From positions 38,975,702 through 39,039,701 of the forward strand of contig OW203762.1 of NCBI GenBank assembly GCA_934045905.1: a stretch of DNA of 64,000 bases, given 5' to 3'. Below the pieces are notes generated by a model, which was not told the origin of the DNA, made no database searches, and worked only from the letters and a program-made list of their open reading frames with translations. This DNA comes from Leuctra nigra. Taxonomy: Eukaryota; Arthropoda; Insecta; Plecoptera; Leuctridae. The translations under genes and the position numbers were made by a program. Of this stretch, positions 37,843 to 50,700 are shown in pieces. Position 1 is the stretch's first letter. Each line of letters starts with the position of its first letter.

Positions 37843-40399
37843 CTTTTAAAAAGAGTCCAGAGCACAACACCTTAAAAATAAGGATACTGTAAAATTTAAA
37901 AAATAATTGTACTAACATCTGATTAAGAAGCGAAGGTTAGTATTATAATCAGTAAAAATTCACGTTCAAAAAAATTACACTCATACTTCTATACAGTTTC
38001 TTCGTTTTATCTCAGAGCTACACCACGGACCTATGACCCTCCATGTAGAACTGATTCAATGACAGTTATATTGAAGTATATTCTCCTGCAAAATGAATAA
38101 CACATATGATTGGATGGAGACAGACACATTGTTTTCAATCTCAACTCAAGAGTCAATGGGATGAACGGACTCCTGGCCTTCTTTTTCTAAAGTACAAATA
38201 TACGTCTTTCTTCGCATTAGGCAATACTCATACATCAGATAATCATCTCTCGATTACGAAAACCCCATCTCTTTCCCAAGATAACTGGTAACTAATGACT
38301 ATAACTAATTACTAAAATCATTTGTTACATCAAGTTTGTTACATAATTAATAAGCATTAATGGTCGATTTGTTTGTTCACTCAACTCAGTCATCATATGT
38401 CATATTACAATAAATCCCACACGAACAAAGATGAAGCTCGGCGAAATCAAAACACAAATTCTCACTTTGCCCTCTTTCTGACTGACAAAAATATTATTTT
38501 AGCGATTAAAGAACTATCATCTAAATGCTTACATAAAAACTAATGTTTGTGCAAAATATGTGCCGCATCACTGTTAAAGTAATAATTGTGTTACAGCCTC
38601 AAAATTAAATAGATCTGGGTTCAACTACCGGCTTGTGCATGAATGTGCTGTTTCAACTAAACAATTAAACCCAGTCCAATTGAATCAGAAGTATCTGTTC
38701 CGATGTTTCAAAAACAGGAGAGATCTGTGCAATTTAATCCTTTTCAAAATTGGACATTTCCTAATTATAATGTCATGTATTTGACTTGAATTTAAACATG
38801 ATGTGACCTGGAAACTTTGAAAAATATTGAAACATTGAATATCGATGACGTAATGTAGAATACCATCAGATTTACAACTAGAAAGCGTTGCACTCGATTC
38901 ACTAAGTGCATTCCGTCTGCTAAATGTGTTGGTGTCACATGGTAATAGTCATTGAATTGTTGCTTACTCATATTTAAAGCCTCAGCCTATAAATCTAATC
39001 CTATCATTAAAGCACATAATCTCATTTTTTATTGGAAGAATAAGTATAGATATTATTATAACTGACTTTTTCTGGTTTTAACCCAAATATAGCTTATTTG
39101 GAAATAATGGGAAAATTATTTAGATTTTGTCCGGTAAGGGCCCGAGACGTTGGGGCCGACCAACTAAAATTTAATGCGGATTATTATCATTTCCGATTAA
39201 ATTTGCTGCACAACCAATCAGAAGCGTCCAAGGGATTGACTAAGTTGAATTAATCCATAGTTTAATCCTTACATTATTTATGGAAAAAGGTAGTAATATT
39301 AGAAATATTATAGACATTTCCGTTCTGGTTCGCGTACCAACTACATAATTATTTGAACAAAGTAAAACCATAGAGATTCAAAACAGAAGAGTTTTTCATT
39401 ATTCAATAGTCAAAATAATAAAACAAGCATTGCATGAATTCATAAAAATAAATAATACATAAATAAAAAATAAACAATAAACATTAAAAAAAAACAGAAA
39501 AGCAAGAATATTGTGCTATAAATAATTATTGTTTGCATTACTACTGTAAAAGGTGTGTAAACAGTTTAATTTGCTAGTTGAATAGTGTGATCTTGAACCG
39601 ATGAAGATTCCCGTAGCAGTGGGTTCACATAGTTAAGTCGAGTGTTTCCATTTCCAATCCACGCCACGGCACACTTGATTCATTCACGAACCCGCCTGTT
39701 CAGGCGCACTTTCACCTGACATAACCTTGCACTTGGCTTGCCAGACGGTTTAATGCACTTCATCCTACTGGCCGTGAGAACAAGGTAGAGGAGGCGACTA
39801 CTTTATCTGCCTTGAATCACTAGAATTATTCAAAGAGAAGAGCATGATAATGATGATGTTATAGTTACGCTTGTCATACTTATCAGTTGTCAGAAGAAAT
39901 TGGAGAATACACGGAATTGTGTCAGGGATCGCTGGAAATTACAAAATTCTCAATAGGCAACAAAAACATAGAAGATTTATTGTCTTCACTCGAGGCTCAG
40001 CTCAAACTTTTGTGTGCTTAAAGGACGCATAAAAAGTCAATAATTGACGTAATTAGGTAAAATTGTGTTTATTTCTAGAAGGTGAACTTTTTATAGAGAT
40101 GTTATTTGTTATATTCACCTGATGACGACGGTTAAGGCCATACACCATCAAAAGGTTTTCCATTGCATTTTTTCCCGTTTTGCAAATAGTTTTACTTTGA
40201 TGATGACAACATTCAAAACACGATGATAAGTGTTGTTTTAATCGAAATATCGAATCACGAAAAATATTTAAACATATACAAACAAATTGTTTATAACAAT
40301 TTAAAATGTGTTTATTCAGACTGGCCCCATTGCCGTTGTGCCTTTTGCACTATCTAAGTAGTAGGTTTTAGGTAGCTTTTATGTATGGTAGTTTATAAT

Positions 40400-41523
40400 C
40401 CCAGAAAAAACACTCCGTGTAAAAATACCAGCCAAGTCTCTTTAACTATAAAAAAAAATAGAAGAAATCTAAAAATTCAGCACTGAAAAGGAGTGATATC
40501 AAAAAAGGAGCCAAGTCAACGAATTTTCCAAATTTTAATCGTACCATTGAAATAAAAATATCAACCCCCGAGAAATACTTAAAAAAAGGACTTGGCGCAT
40601 CGTTTTTTTAAAGACACTTTTCTATCCTAAAAGTATTGGAAGAACTCTACAAGTATATTTTCCTGAGTATATCACATTCATTATCGACGAATCATACTAC
40701 GTTTTAATATAACTAGTACTCTTACCTACTGGCAGTTTTGGTATTTTGTCAATATTCAGAGGAAATAAACGGATAAACGAATAACGAATAAACGGAAGCG
40801 GCCTAGTCTATTCGTTATTGCCACTATTTCTAGGGTCATATTAATCAATCATACTTCTCAATATCGTGACTGAGGGAAATAGCGAAAGCGCTCATTACAA
40901 GAAGGCCGTCAATGAGATTTGTATAAGTGACTAGTGCACTGAGCCATGCTGCTCAAATAATTACTGACTAGATTTTTATCTAAAGTAATACGTTATGTAA
41001 TTTATGAATTTTTTTGGTATAAAATGTTAATTAATAGCAATTAATTACACGGCGAGAAGGTTCAAAGTATAATGCTGTAGTAGGTATGTTGATGTACCCA
41101 CAAAACTATAGGTACCTACCAATCACAAACACAACTGTTCTGTATTTATTGCTTGTAAGACAATGCTATGTTTCTTTGCGTACTTATATTTAAATTTAAA
41201 ATATTTTACAGAATGTTCAATATTTAATTTGAAAGTTTTGTCCCAATTTTTCTAGGCATTTCTGAACTACGTAGTATGTGAGTGGCATAAGCTTAAGAAT
41301 AGAAAAATGTCTTTAAAAAAACGATGCGCCAAGTCCTTTTTTTAAGTATTTCTCGGGGGTTGATATTTTTATTTCAATGGTACGATTAAAATTTGGAAAA
41401 TTCGTTGACTTGGCTCCTTTTTTGATATCACTCCTTTTCAGTGCTGAATTTTTAGATTTCTTCTATTTTTTTTATAGTTAAAGAGACTTGGCTGGTATTT
41501 TTACACGGAGTGTTTTTTCTGGG
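40400..41523. mobile_element. DNA transposon derivative with 226-bp terminal inverted repeats
   Basis: The left arm 40400-40625 and right arm 41298-41523 are nearly perfect inverted copies, starting CCCAGAAAAAACACTCCGTG. The central 670 bp is AT-rich with no ORF. No clear target duplication could be fixed (flanks TTATAAT and ATATCAC share only AT), so the superfamily is open. Foldback-like and long-TIR MITE are both possible. Confidence 0.85.
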
Positions 41524-41559
41524 ATATCACTTCTTTTGTTAGTTTATTCATACAGCTTG

Positions 41560-42330
41560 TAGCACATGTCCGAGCAGGGACTAATTTCTTTAAAAAAATA
41601 CGCCTCAACCGATTTGGTTACTATGAAAAGTTGCGTTTGGTATAAGATGAAAATGATTATCCAAGAAGAATAGCTTAAGTTTCGTTATAATCGATCCAGC
41701 CGTTTTCGATACATGACGTCACTTCCGGTTTTGAAATAGCGGCCGAATTCCGGTATAGGTAATAAGAAAACAATCTAGTTTTATCTAGTTGATACCTTCA
41801 TGAACGACCATCTGAATTCCTAATCCCTATATTTCCGTAAAATCGGTCATGCCGTTTGTAATATATGACGTCACTTCCGGTTTCATTTAGTGGTTCCTGC
41901 TGCCATTTCCGGTACCATTAATTTATTTATTCATTTTTCACAATTGATTTTTCAAATAAATAGCAGAATGAATACGCAGGAGCTAGTTCAGTTGCAATCG
42001 GTACAGGCGTTTTAGATATATGACGTCACTTCCGGTTTCAGGAATGGCGGCCGAGAACACTGCTACCTTGAATATATAAATTGTATTGTCTATGTTACAA
42101 TGTAAGTTAATTATGTACGTATTTTAAGTATAATTTGTTGAAATAAGTTAAATATTGCGTATTTATGACGTCACTTCCGGTTTAGAAAATAAGAAAATAA
42201 TATTTTTTTTATTGATACTTCATATAGATGACCATCTAAATCGAATGGCGCTAATTTCGTTCTAATCGGTCCAGACGTTTTTGAGTTATGACGTCACTTC
42301 CGGTTTCAAAATGGCGGCTTCCGGTTGGTT
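41560..42330. repeat. Diverged tandem array of about 150-bp units with invariant CRE/ETS core
   Basis: Five units each contain the identical core TGACGTCACTTCCGGTT, starting at 41714, 41866, 42021, 42166 and 42289 (spacings 152, 155, 145 and 123). Upstream of the core most units share a diverged CGGTCCAGCCGTTTT-like stretch, and some units share AAGAAAATA and GACCATCT segments. Three units follow the core with a (T/A)GGCGGC-like motif. It adjoins the right arm of the element at 40400-41523 and is probably part of a further mobile element. Confidence 0.75.
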
Positions 42331-42407
42331 TTATAAAAAGGCACCTCAGACGCCAAAAGTGCACATGTGGTAAAAATTTCAGGTCGATCGGTTCAGCCGT
42401 TTAGGCT

Positions 42408-42680
42408 GTGGCGGTGATAGCGACGTTTCGTGATATCATCAGAATCATCATCATCTTCAGAATCAGAAAGTGGTGTAATTTCACTGTTTTCTCGGTCCTC
42501 TAGCGCGCAAATGGCATAACCTATTGTTCCCAAATTTGGTATATGTAGTGGGGTGGGCCATAGCTCGAAATTAAGATATTTCGCAACAATGTGAGATTTA
42601 CCAATTTTGAGATCCAGTAGGCCGAAAATGCCATGTTGTTGCTTACAGTAAAAGTGTTTGGTCTGCTCCTCAGTTTATTA
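42408..42680 (-). other. Open minus-strand segment with acidic run, no start codon
   Basis: Between an upstream TAA and a TGA near 42408 one frame stays open for nearly 90 codons. It encodes HFYCKQQHGIFGLLDLK, later LSDSEDDDDSDDI, then a basic end. There is no ATG at its start. An AG precedes it, so it could be an exon or a transposase-derived fragment; Ser/Asp/Glu runs occur at the N-terminus of piggyBac-type proteins. Its 3' part overlaps sequence typical of repeats (CAGGTCGATCGGTTCAG on the plus strand), which argues against a host gene. Confidence 0.2.
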
Positions 42681-45600
42681 GGCATTTACGGTATGTTGAG
42701 TGACTGTGAGTGTATAGTACGACTTGGCTGGGTGGAGCGCCGCTCCACTAGATTTGTTAGTTTAATTTTATTATCTTTCCAAAGATTATTATATAACTGA
42801 AATGTGGCCAATATGGGCATGGATACGAAAAATTTTGATTCAATCGTGTGTATTTTTTATGACTGCATCGATGATCTCAGTAAGTAGAACACAAAGATCG
42901 AGTCCCCACATGGACCATCGCGCAGCATCTTCTTGCCGCGTGTGAGACTTGTTTGGTTTCATTCTTGAGAAGGTCACTGGACAAGTGGATTGTCTTGTCC
43001 AGTCTACTGGTCCAGCTACCTGGAGTCTGGGCATTTTGACCCACTGCGTCTCTTCTTCACTGCACTTATACGTACTTCTGACAAGCCACTGACTGACACT
43101 CTGTGTTGTCATATCATACCTCAGCGGGAGATTCAATTTACCCTGCTTTTATTTGAAAGCCTGCAACGTTCTTCATTGAACTGACAGAACAGATAGATCC
43201 ACATTTGTTTCAAGCCTAAATTGAAAACTGACTGGAAATAAGTCAAACACATATCTAAACTCCAGCATGACAGTTTGAACTGGTTTGTGCTCTTTGTGTG
43301 TAAAAAGACAAAACACGAAGCGACTCAAATCATCTTTTTGAACATTCTGAAGAAGTACGGGTTGTGATTAGCTTCATTTCAAGCTTTTCAGTCGTCAAGA
43401 GCTCTCGAGAATTGACTTCTTCAGGGATTGAATCCGGGTCTTTCTTGAATAACTGTTGAAAATAATCATAATAACACTAATGTTTTGCATTGTGCTTTCA
43501 AGTGACTCTCAGATTGCATTGTGCTGAATAATGGCTCAGTTTAGTTTAGCATATCTGTGACTCTCTTCTTCAAATTATTTCCATTCACGTGACGTCACAA
43601 CTAATCAGATGGAGCGCTTTATAAAGTTACTTTATTGACAACTTTTGTTAGAAAGCAACGTCTTAATTACAAAGCACAATCAACGTCATGCTTAAATTGT
43701 TAATTGCTTTTCATAGTGGAAGAAAGCGATAAATATTATTGACATGCCGGCTTATCTTTCGCTCGCCCGTTGCTCTGGAAATTGTGTGGCATTGTGGTGG
43801 AAATCTTGCATCACGTGAGGTGGAACTCGAGACGTCGTCGCAGTTAATGAAGGCGTCTCGACGCTCTACTTCGCGAGCGAGGCGTCGTCTTGTACCGAGG
43901 CGTCGTCTTGTACCGAGGCGTCATATTTCTACAAAACTGTCTCCTTTCCCGCGGAATGAAAACAAAGGAGGCAAAAACTCTCTTGACTTTATAATTTTCT
44001 CTTATTTTTCAATTTTAAGTAAATTTTATCATAAATATAAGTAATAATTATTCATTACACTTCGTCCCGCTATTCCGGAAAGTTTTGGTCGTGTTTTCTA
44101 GAGTTTCCTTATTAGTAATTATTGTATTTATGAGACGAAGTTGACGAGTAATGCGGCAACGTCTTGAAATGTTCGTGGAACTTTGCGAATGAAAATGTTA
44201 TAAATTAATAATGAGATTTGAGAGACTTTTGAATTTTATCCAGTGACAAAAGACTGAATAAGAAGTCCGTGCCACCCCGCCTCTCCCCACCATCACTCAT
44301 TAGGGAGAAACTTTCCACCTTGCAAATTAGTTACTATTTATGACTTACAACAATGGCAATCAATACAGTCACTCTCGAGATAACTGGCATAAATATACCC
44401 GACAACTTGAGAATGCATTTTCCTCATTTTCCTTCAAGTTACAAACTCTGTTGGAAAGAGGTAATCAGAGTCATTCTCGACTGAATTGAATATCGTTTTT
44501 TCAACTTCAGCAAATCTAAAGTTTTAAATTATATATTACGTGCTGGGTTTTACGTTGGTTATACCTATCACGTACGTAACGTGTAAGTATACAAAATACC
44601 GCAAAATGCTGCAAAATAAAAAGTTCTGAATTTGAAAATAACAAGGTATGTGAACTATAGTAGATAGTAGTAGATTTCCATTATTTCTGATCTCCAATTA
44701 GATAATGTCATAATCTTGTTAATTTTTGAAACTAAACTTGTAAACTTTTTATAGTAATCGAAGTGTTAATCTGATGGTAAATGTTTATGTCTATAGACCT
44801 CCTTATTCATTTTCTTACGAATTCTAGTGATCCGAGTAATTTAGGAATCAGACAAAGTTAATAAGTAAACGAATCTTTTTAGACACTTCCTCGTTGAATC
44901 AATAGCTATAATTAATGAAAATTATTCTGAAGTCACAAATTTTGACACATAGAGATAAAAAATGGAACAAATTGAGTATTGTGCCTATAACATACAATCA
45001 TGCCTCTATATTAATTCTAAATCTTATACTAAATGTCCTTTCGTGTCCTTCATGTGTCATATGTGAAAAGTTAAAGGTAACCCTGTTCGATCCCCGGGCC
45101 GAGTCATCTGCTAAGAATCACAAACACATGAGGTACTAATTGTAATCTAATCACAACTTTCTACGCACTTGTTTGCTGTAATCATTTGTCTCCTATACAG
45201 ATGAGCATTGGCCGAAGTGACGCCTCACCTAATCTTGCCGTGTCATTCGCCTCCATGTCGCGCTCGTGTGCCATTTACCTCGTTTACTTCGTCTCCAAAG
45301 GATCATGATTTTACCACGCATCCTCGATAATAGGTGCGGACAAGATCTTTGTCGAACACGTTTCATTTCACTTCATTCAGATGATGCCTGTGGATGGTTT
45401 GATTTGGAATGAAGGTGACAGTTAACAAATACTTTTTACTGGTTTTATTGATGTGGTACTCTAACCTACTCCTGGTTGTACTAAATTCATAAAATGTAAT
45501 ATTCTTTTTTTTTTTACAAAACGAATATCTTGGAAAGTACACAAACTTGTTGTAAAGCATACCGTAGGGATGTGGATGCACATAGTAAATTATTAACCAA

Positions 45601-47726
45601 GGAATATTCATCTAGGTGACTGTCATAAAAATGAAAATATTTCGCCTTCTGTAATAATACACCCATTTACAACTTTCGGAATTTTGAGATATTATTACCT
45701 TTTGGAAGCATTGCATAAAAATACAGACAAACTCACATGAGGCAAAAGACCGCCACCGGCATTATGCAAAATAACATAAATGGATTTATTGCTTTGTTTT
45801 ACCTTCGAGACCAAACGGCAAGCGAGGCGGTCTATGGCATTGTCCAGCAAACCATACTGTTTTACGAACGTTAACGGTTTTATTAACCCTTCCTTTATTC
45901 ATTTCTCGTCGGCCATTTTACAGATCCAGGATGAGAAATTCATGGATAGGTACTTCGTGAGTAAGAGAAGAATACGTACCTATATGCTAGAGAGATATAC
46001 TTTAAGCCACGTATTTTCTGTTGCAGTTTGCACGTTTATTACCGAGCACATTGTTGACAAAACGAGCAGTTTCTGACTTCAAACCTATTTTGCACTACTT
46101 TATGTTGAACGCCACGTATTGCTACACTTTGCAAGAAATCGGAGCTACTTTATCGTGCAATTCCGTTTTTATTGCACATTTATGTTAAGAAATATAAAAA
46201 GTAATTTTTTAAGATATTCTCCCATTGGTACGATATTTTACTGGACTCTGCTGAGCTTGCAAAAGAAAAACGGAATAAGAAAGGGTTTTAATGGTTTGGA
46301 AAGAATAGTTAAGGAGAAAGGATATGAAAAATAACACTAAATTTCTTATGAAATAATATTTTAATATATTTACAAGAAATATCTTTTCTGGCAACAATAC
46401 AATACCAATCTCATGTCAAAATCATATGTTGATTATAAAAACTGAGTAGAGAAAAATAATTATACCCTTATCGTCGAGTATTTTCATTCTTATCAGGAAA
46501 ATATTGGCACAAAAACAATCACCAACCCTTGAGTTTTTAGAAACAGTTATTTCCATGGCATTTCGTTGCACAAATGGTGCAAGTACGAACAGCGTTTGAC
46601 GACAGAATGTAAGACAAATATCTCTACAACAACATATTATATTATTATGTGCACATGTGCTGGATAGAAGAAGCCATTTAGAGAAGACAACTACTTTACT
46701 TCGAGTGCCAGTCGCGTTCTGTGTCAGTAGGTTTAGATCAACGTAGCCCCGTTTTACACAAAACAAATATTTGCAATACTAATTAATCCAGTCTTTTTTA
46801 ATAATATATTTTTTTTAATATTATTGTATAATATTAAAAAGAAGACAGAAGAATCCAACCTTCACCTTAAATTTAATTTCGAGTTCATTGGCCAATAGTT
46901 CTGACCTCCACGAAAGAATTTGACAATTTCCTTTCTCCATGCAGGATTCGGAAACTGCTTGACCCGGATGCAACCATGCAGTCACAACCTATTGACCCTA
47001 AAGATGCAAACCTCGGATAAACTAAACGTTGGCATCAGCATCCGAGGACCGTACTCACGTACATACTGTACATACATATGATTATTCATCCTCAGATTGC
47101 TATTTCATCTGAGAGTAAACCCATCTTGTCTCAATTCACTTGCCGATGACCCGAGAAAGGTCACCTGCTCATCTCAACAGAACCTGCTAGCCCACTTTCC
47201 TACATCAATCGCGTCAAATGATCATTAGAAGCATTCGTCAGCTAGTCTGAAAATTTGTTTGTGACCCCGATTTAAATAAACTAGTCCCCCAGATTGAAAA
47301 CTAGTGGCATTATTGGCCATGGACCTGTGGTAACTCCTCTGCACAACAATGGTTCGCAATTCAATCAATGAACTTGATAGATTGAGGTGTCCTGTAATGA
47401 TTGAATAAATAATAATTTGGCTACACCCATTATATTATGTAATATTGAACAGCGCAGGCGAGCTGGGGGTATCATTGCAGTGTGGTTTTACAGCGTGAAA
47501 GAGACCCTCAGTCAAACTATACAACAGCTCCATATCCGTTCATCTGAAGAATTTGCATATAACAAGAACAGTTGAAAATTCTTCCGAAGTACAGATTTGA
47601 GATGTTGTAGGTAGACGAATTCGGTTTTGTAAAATGTAAGACAAATATTTACAAATCTTTCTTCTGCACACATAAATCACATTATAAAACTGAGTCTTAT
47701 CAACTCATCGTGATGTGTAAAGTCTC
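42681..47726. other. Non-coding stretch upstream of the cuticular-gene stop
   Basis: The 43.7-43.9-kb CpG patch and a hairpin-prone AT tract at 46790-46855 are the only structures seen. A TTCGATCCCCGG motif at 45083 resembles a Pol III B box but has no A box. No exon was found. Confidence 0.5.
43886..43921. repeat. 18-bp GC-rich direct repeat
   Basis: GGCGTCGTCTTGTACCGA occurs twice back to back, inside a CpG-rich patch (43740-43950) that also has ATCACGTGA. No gene was recognised there. Confidence 0.6.
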
Positions 47727-50700
47727 TCACTGTGTTGTCGTGATCGGCTCGGTGGTGTCCGTGGACCCGGCGTCGGTCTGATCGACGGCGGTGGACGGCG
47801 TCGTCTCGGTGGATGTTGAATGTCGAACGGCGCCGTACACATAGCTTGTGTGCGGCGTCTTGAACGACACGTAGCTTCCGCCCTTGTCGCTGGACGACGG
47901 AATCTGATTCAGTGTCTGATCGACAGACGTGATGATCTCAACGGAGTCCTCCTTCGCCGTCGGAGGGTTGCCCTTGAAGTAGAGAGCGATCGAGTTTTCG
48001 TTAAGCGCGAAGGGGAAATTATTTCTCGCGTCATCGTTTGACGTTAATTGATGAGATTCCGACTGAGCGACGGCGAGGTCGTCGTGCTTCCTCTCGTCCT
48101 CGGGATTGACGATCACTTCCTTGTTCAACGACTCCTGGATGTCGATGTCGTTGGACAGAGATCCGCCGCCGGTCACGTGTTGGATGTCCTCGGGGCCTCC
48201 GTAGTTCGACGACTGTTGGACTTCGAACTGTTGCCCGCCGTGATGATGACCACCTTGTTGTGGCTGCTCGATGGCTGCGAGAATGTCTTGGAGGAGTCCG
48301 TTGGAGAGTAATGTCTCGTGAGGAACATTCTCCGCGTTGCCGTGAGAGCCCGGAGCTGATTGTATTTGGAGAGTGTAGCTGCCACGAGAACCTCTCACGG
48401 GAATGTCGTGGACGCCGTTGTGGAACGTACCTTGCCCGACAGAATGACCTTGATCAGTTGAGGCTGAAGAAGAACTGAGAGACTGTTGGTAGACGGCGTT
48501 TAGGTCTTGGGAGAAGCCGCTGTTGGCGAACGCCTGGTTGGCGCCGTCAGCGACGGCTTGTGCGAGGCTGCTGGACTGGTCGGTGGAGACGAGGGGAAGT
48601 TGTTGATTCACTAGTGAGTTGTGGTCATGAGTCTGCTGTTGTCCCGAGTTCGAGTCTCCGTTGTGTCTCGGGTCCGTGAGTCCGCTCTGCACTCCGAAGT
48701 TAACCGACGGCACATCGTGCGCGTGAGATGCGGACTGATCGTGTTGCGACGGCGACCCGTAGATCGTCGCCGGCGCCGACGCTGGCACTTGCAGAACCTG
48801 GAGGTTGCTGGAGATGGAGGCGCCGCCGGTGGCGCCGAAACCGGTGCCGCCGATGGACGGAGCGCCGTAGTTCTGCACGAGCGGCTCGGGAGCGCCGTTG
48901 TTGGCGAAGGAGTTGTGACCTCCAAATGAGGCGCCATGTTGCTCATGACCATGCGGACCTTGGCTGCCAAAGTTATTGGAGGGTACGAAGCTTGTGGCGC
49001 CGCAGTTGTGAGAGCCGTGTGACGACGTCGGCGCGCCGTAAGAGTCAGAGAGTCCGCCTCCGCTTCCGCCTCCGCCTCCACCTCCGCCAGCATTGAACTG
49101 GTTGTGAGAGTGCGAGTTGAAGTTCTGGGAGTGCGAGGCGAAGTTATGGGAGCCTCCGAAGTTGCTGTGACCAGAATTCGAACCGAACTTAGGTCCTCGG
49201 AAGGAGTTGATCGGAGCTGGGGGAGGCGGGCCACCGTAGTCGGAAGACGGAGCCGTCGAATGGGAGCCACCGAAACTCACTCCAGCGGATCCTCCGAAGC
49301 TGTGACTCGACGAACCTCCAAATCCGTGTCCAGAAGAACCACCAAAGCTTCCGCCTCCGCCTCCACCTCCTCCGCTTGGGGCGCCATAGTTGCCAGATGG
49401 AGGTGGGGGAGGTTGATGATGAACCTCTTTAGGAGGCCCATATTGGATAAACGGCTTTGCTTGAGGGGAGCCGTACACCACTGCCGGCCCGCCACTGCCG
49501 CTGCTCCCGTGGACTGGATCAGGTACAGGTGGAGGAAGGTAGGTGGCGCCCTTGTTCTTGGAGCCGGTGTTGGCGATCTCGCCGATGGAGGAGATGAGGC
49601 CAACGGGCACAGGTTCACGGAACTGCACTGGCATCTTCGGCATCACACCATGGGATGGGCCGGTCGGGCTGAGTTCGAACCCGGTGCTCTTGATGATGGA
49701 GAACGAAGACCCTCCGTCGTTTGGCGTTCCATATTCACTTGATGGAGGTGGTCCTTGATCAGGAGCTCCGTACTCGTTGTTCGGAGGCGATCCGCCACTG
49801 GGTGGAGCACCGTAGTCACCGCTTGGAGCCGCACCAACACTTGGCAGCGCCACTGGAGCGGCTAATCCACTAGGCGGAGCTCCGTACTCGTTGCCAGGTG
49901 GGGGAGCTGGAGGGGCGCCGTACTGATCGCTGGGGCCGGAGGGTTGAGGAGGGCCGTACGCACCTGCTGGCAATGGAGGTGGTCCAAGCAGACCACCGAA
50001 GTTGCCGGAAGATCCGCCGTGGCTGCCGGAGCCTCCAGATGGTACTCCATAAGAGGTGCTCGGGGGAGGACCATAATTATTGCGAGGTGGGGGAGGTGGT
50101 GGGCCATACGAGTCCCCTGGTGGTCCTCCATGTCCTCCTCCATGTCCGCCTCCATGTCCTCCTCCGTGTCCGCCGCCATGTCCTCCTCCATGTCCGCCGC
50201 CGTGTCCGCCACCATGTCCACCTCCGTCGTGTCCGCCACCATGTCCACCTCCGTCGTGTCCGCCACCATGTCCGCCACCATGTCCACCTCCGTGTCCGCC
50301 GCCGTGTCCGCCACCGTGTCCGCCACCATGTCCGCCACCGTGTCCGCCACCATGTCCACCTCCGTCGTGTCCGCCACCATGTCCGCCACCATGTCCACCT
50401 CCATGTCCGCCGCCGTGTCCGCCACCGTGTCCGCCACCATGTCCACCTCCGTCGTGTCCGCCTCCACTAGGTGGACCGTAAGAGTCGCTGGGTGGAGAAG
50501 GTGGTGCGCCGTATGAATTGCCTGGGGGCGGCGGCGGCGGGGGACCATAGTTGTCGTTGGGCCCACTGGGCTCACTCGGCGGTGGGCCGTACGATGACTG
50601 TGGTGGCCTTGAAACTAGGCCCGGCATCGGCTGCCAGCCGTCGTACTTAATGCGCGGGGGAGTAGGTGGCGCTCCGACGCCTGGAGGACGCCGAGGAGGC

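Larger units (their letters stand above)
34061..40399. other. Non-coding stretch
   Basis: A short C/G-rich block (34150-34260) follows the minisatellite. Beyond it the DNA is AT-rich and mostly unique, apart from the two MITE features listed. ORFs near 36811-37229 have no recognisable domain. Confidence 0.5.

Noticed and set aside
45060..45110. tRNA gene suggested by TTCGATCCCCGG
   Set aside because: No A box, acceptor stem or anticodon arm can be paired around it.
50080..50481. Plus-strand Cys-Pro-rich ORF (CPPP repeats) and other long overlapping ORFs across 47.8-51.9 kb
   Set aside because: They are the opposite strand or other frames of the Gly-His and Tyr-Gly-Pro repeats of the minus-strand cuticular gene, whose period of 12 or 15 bases keeps all frames open.
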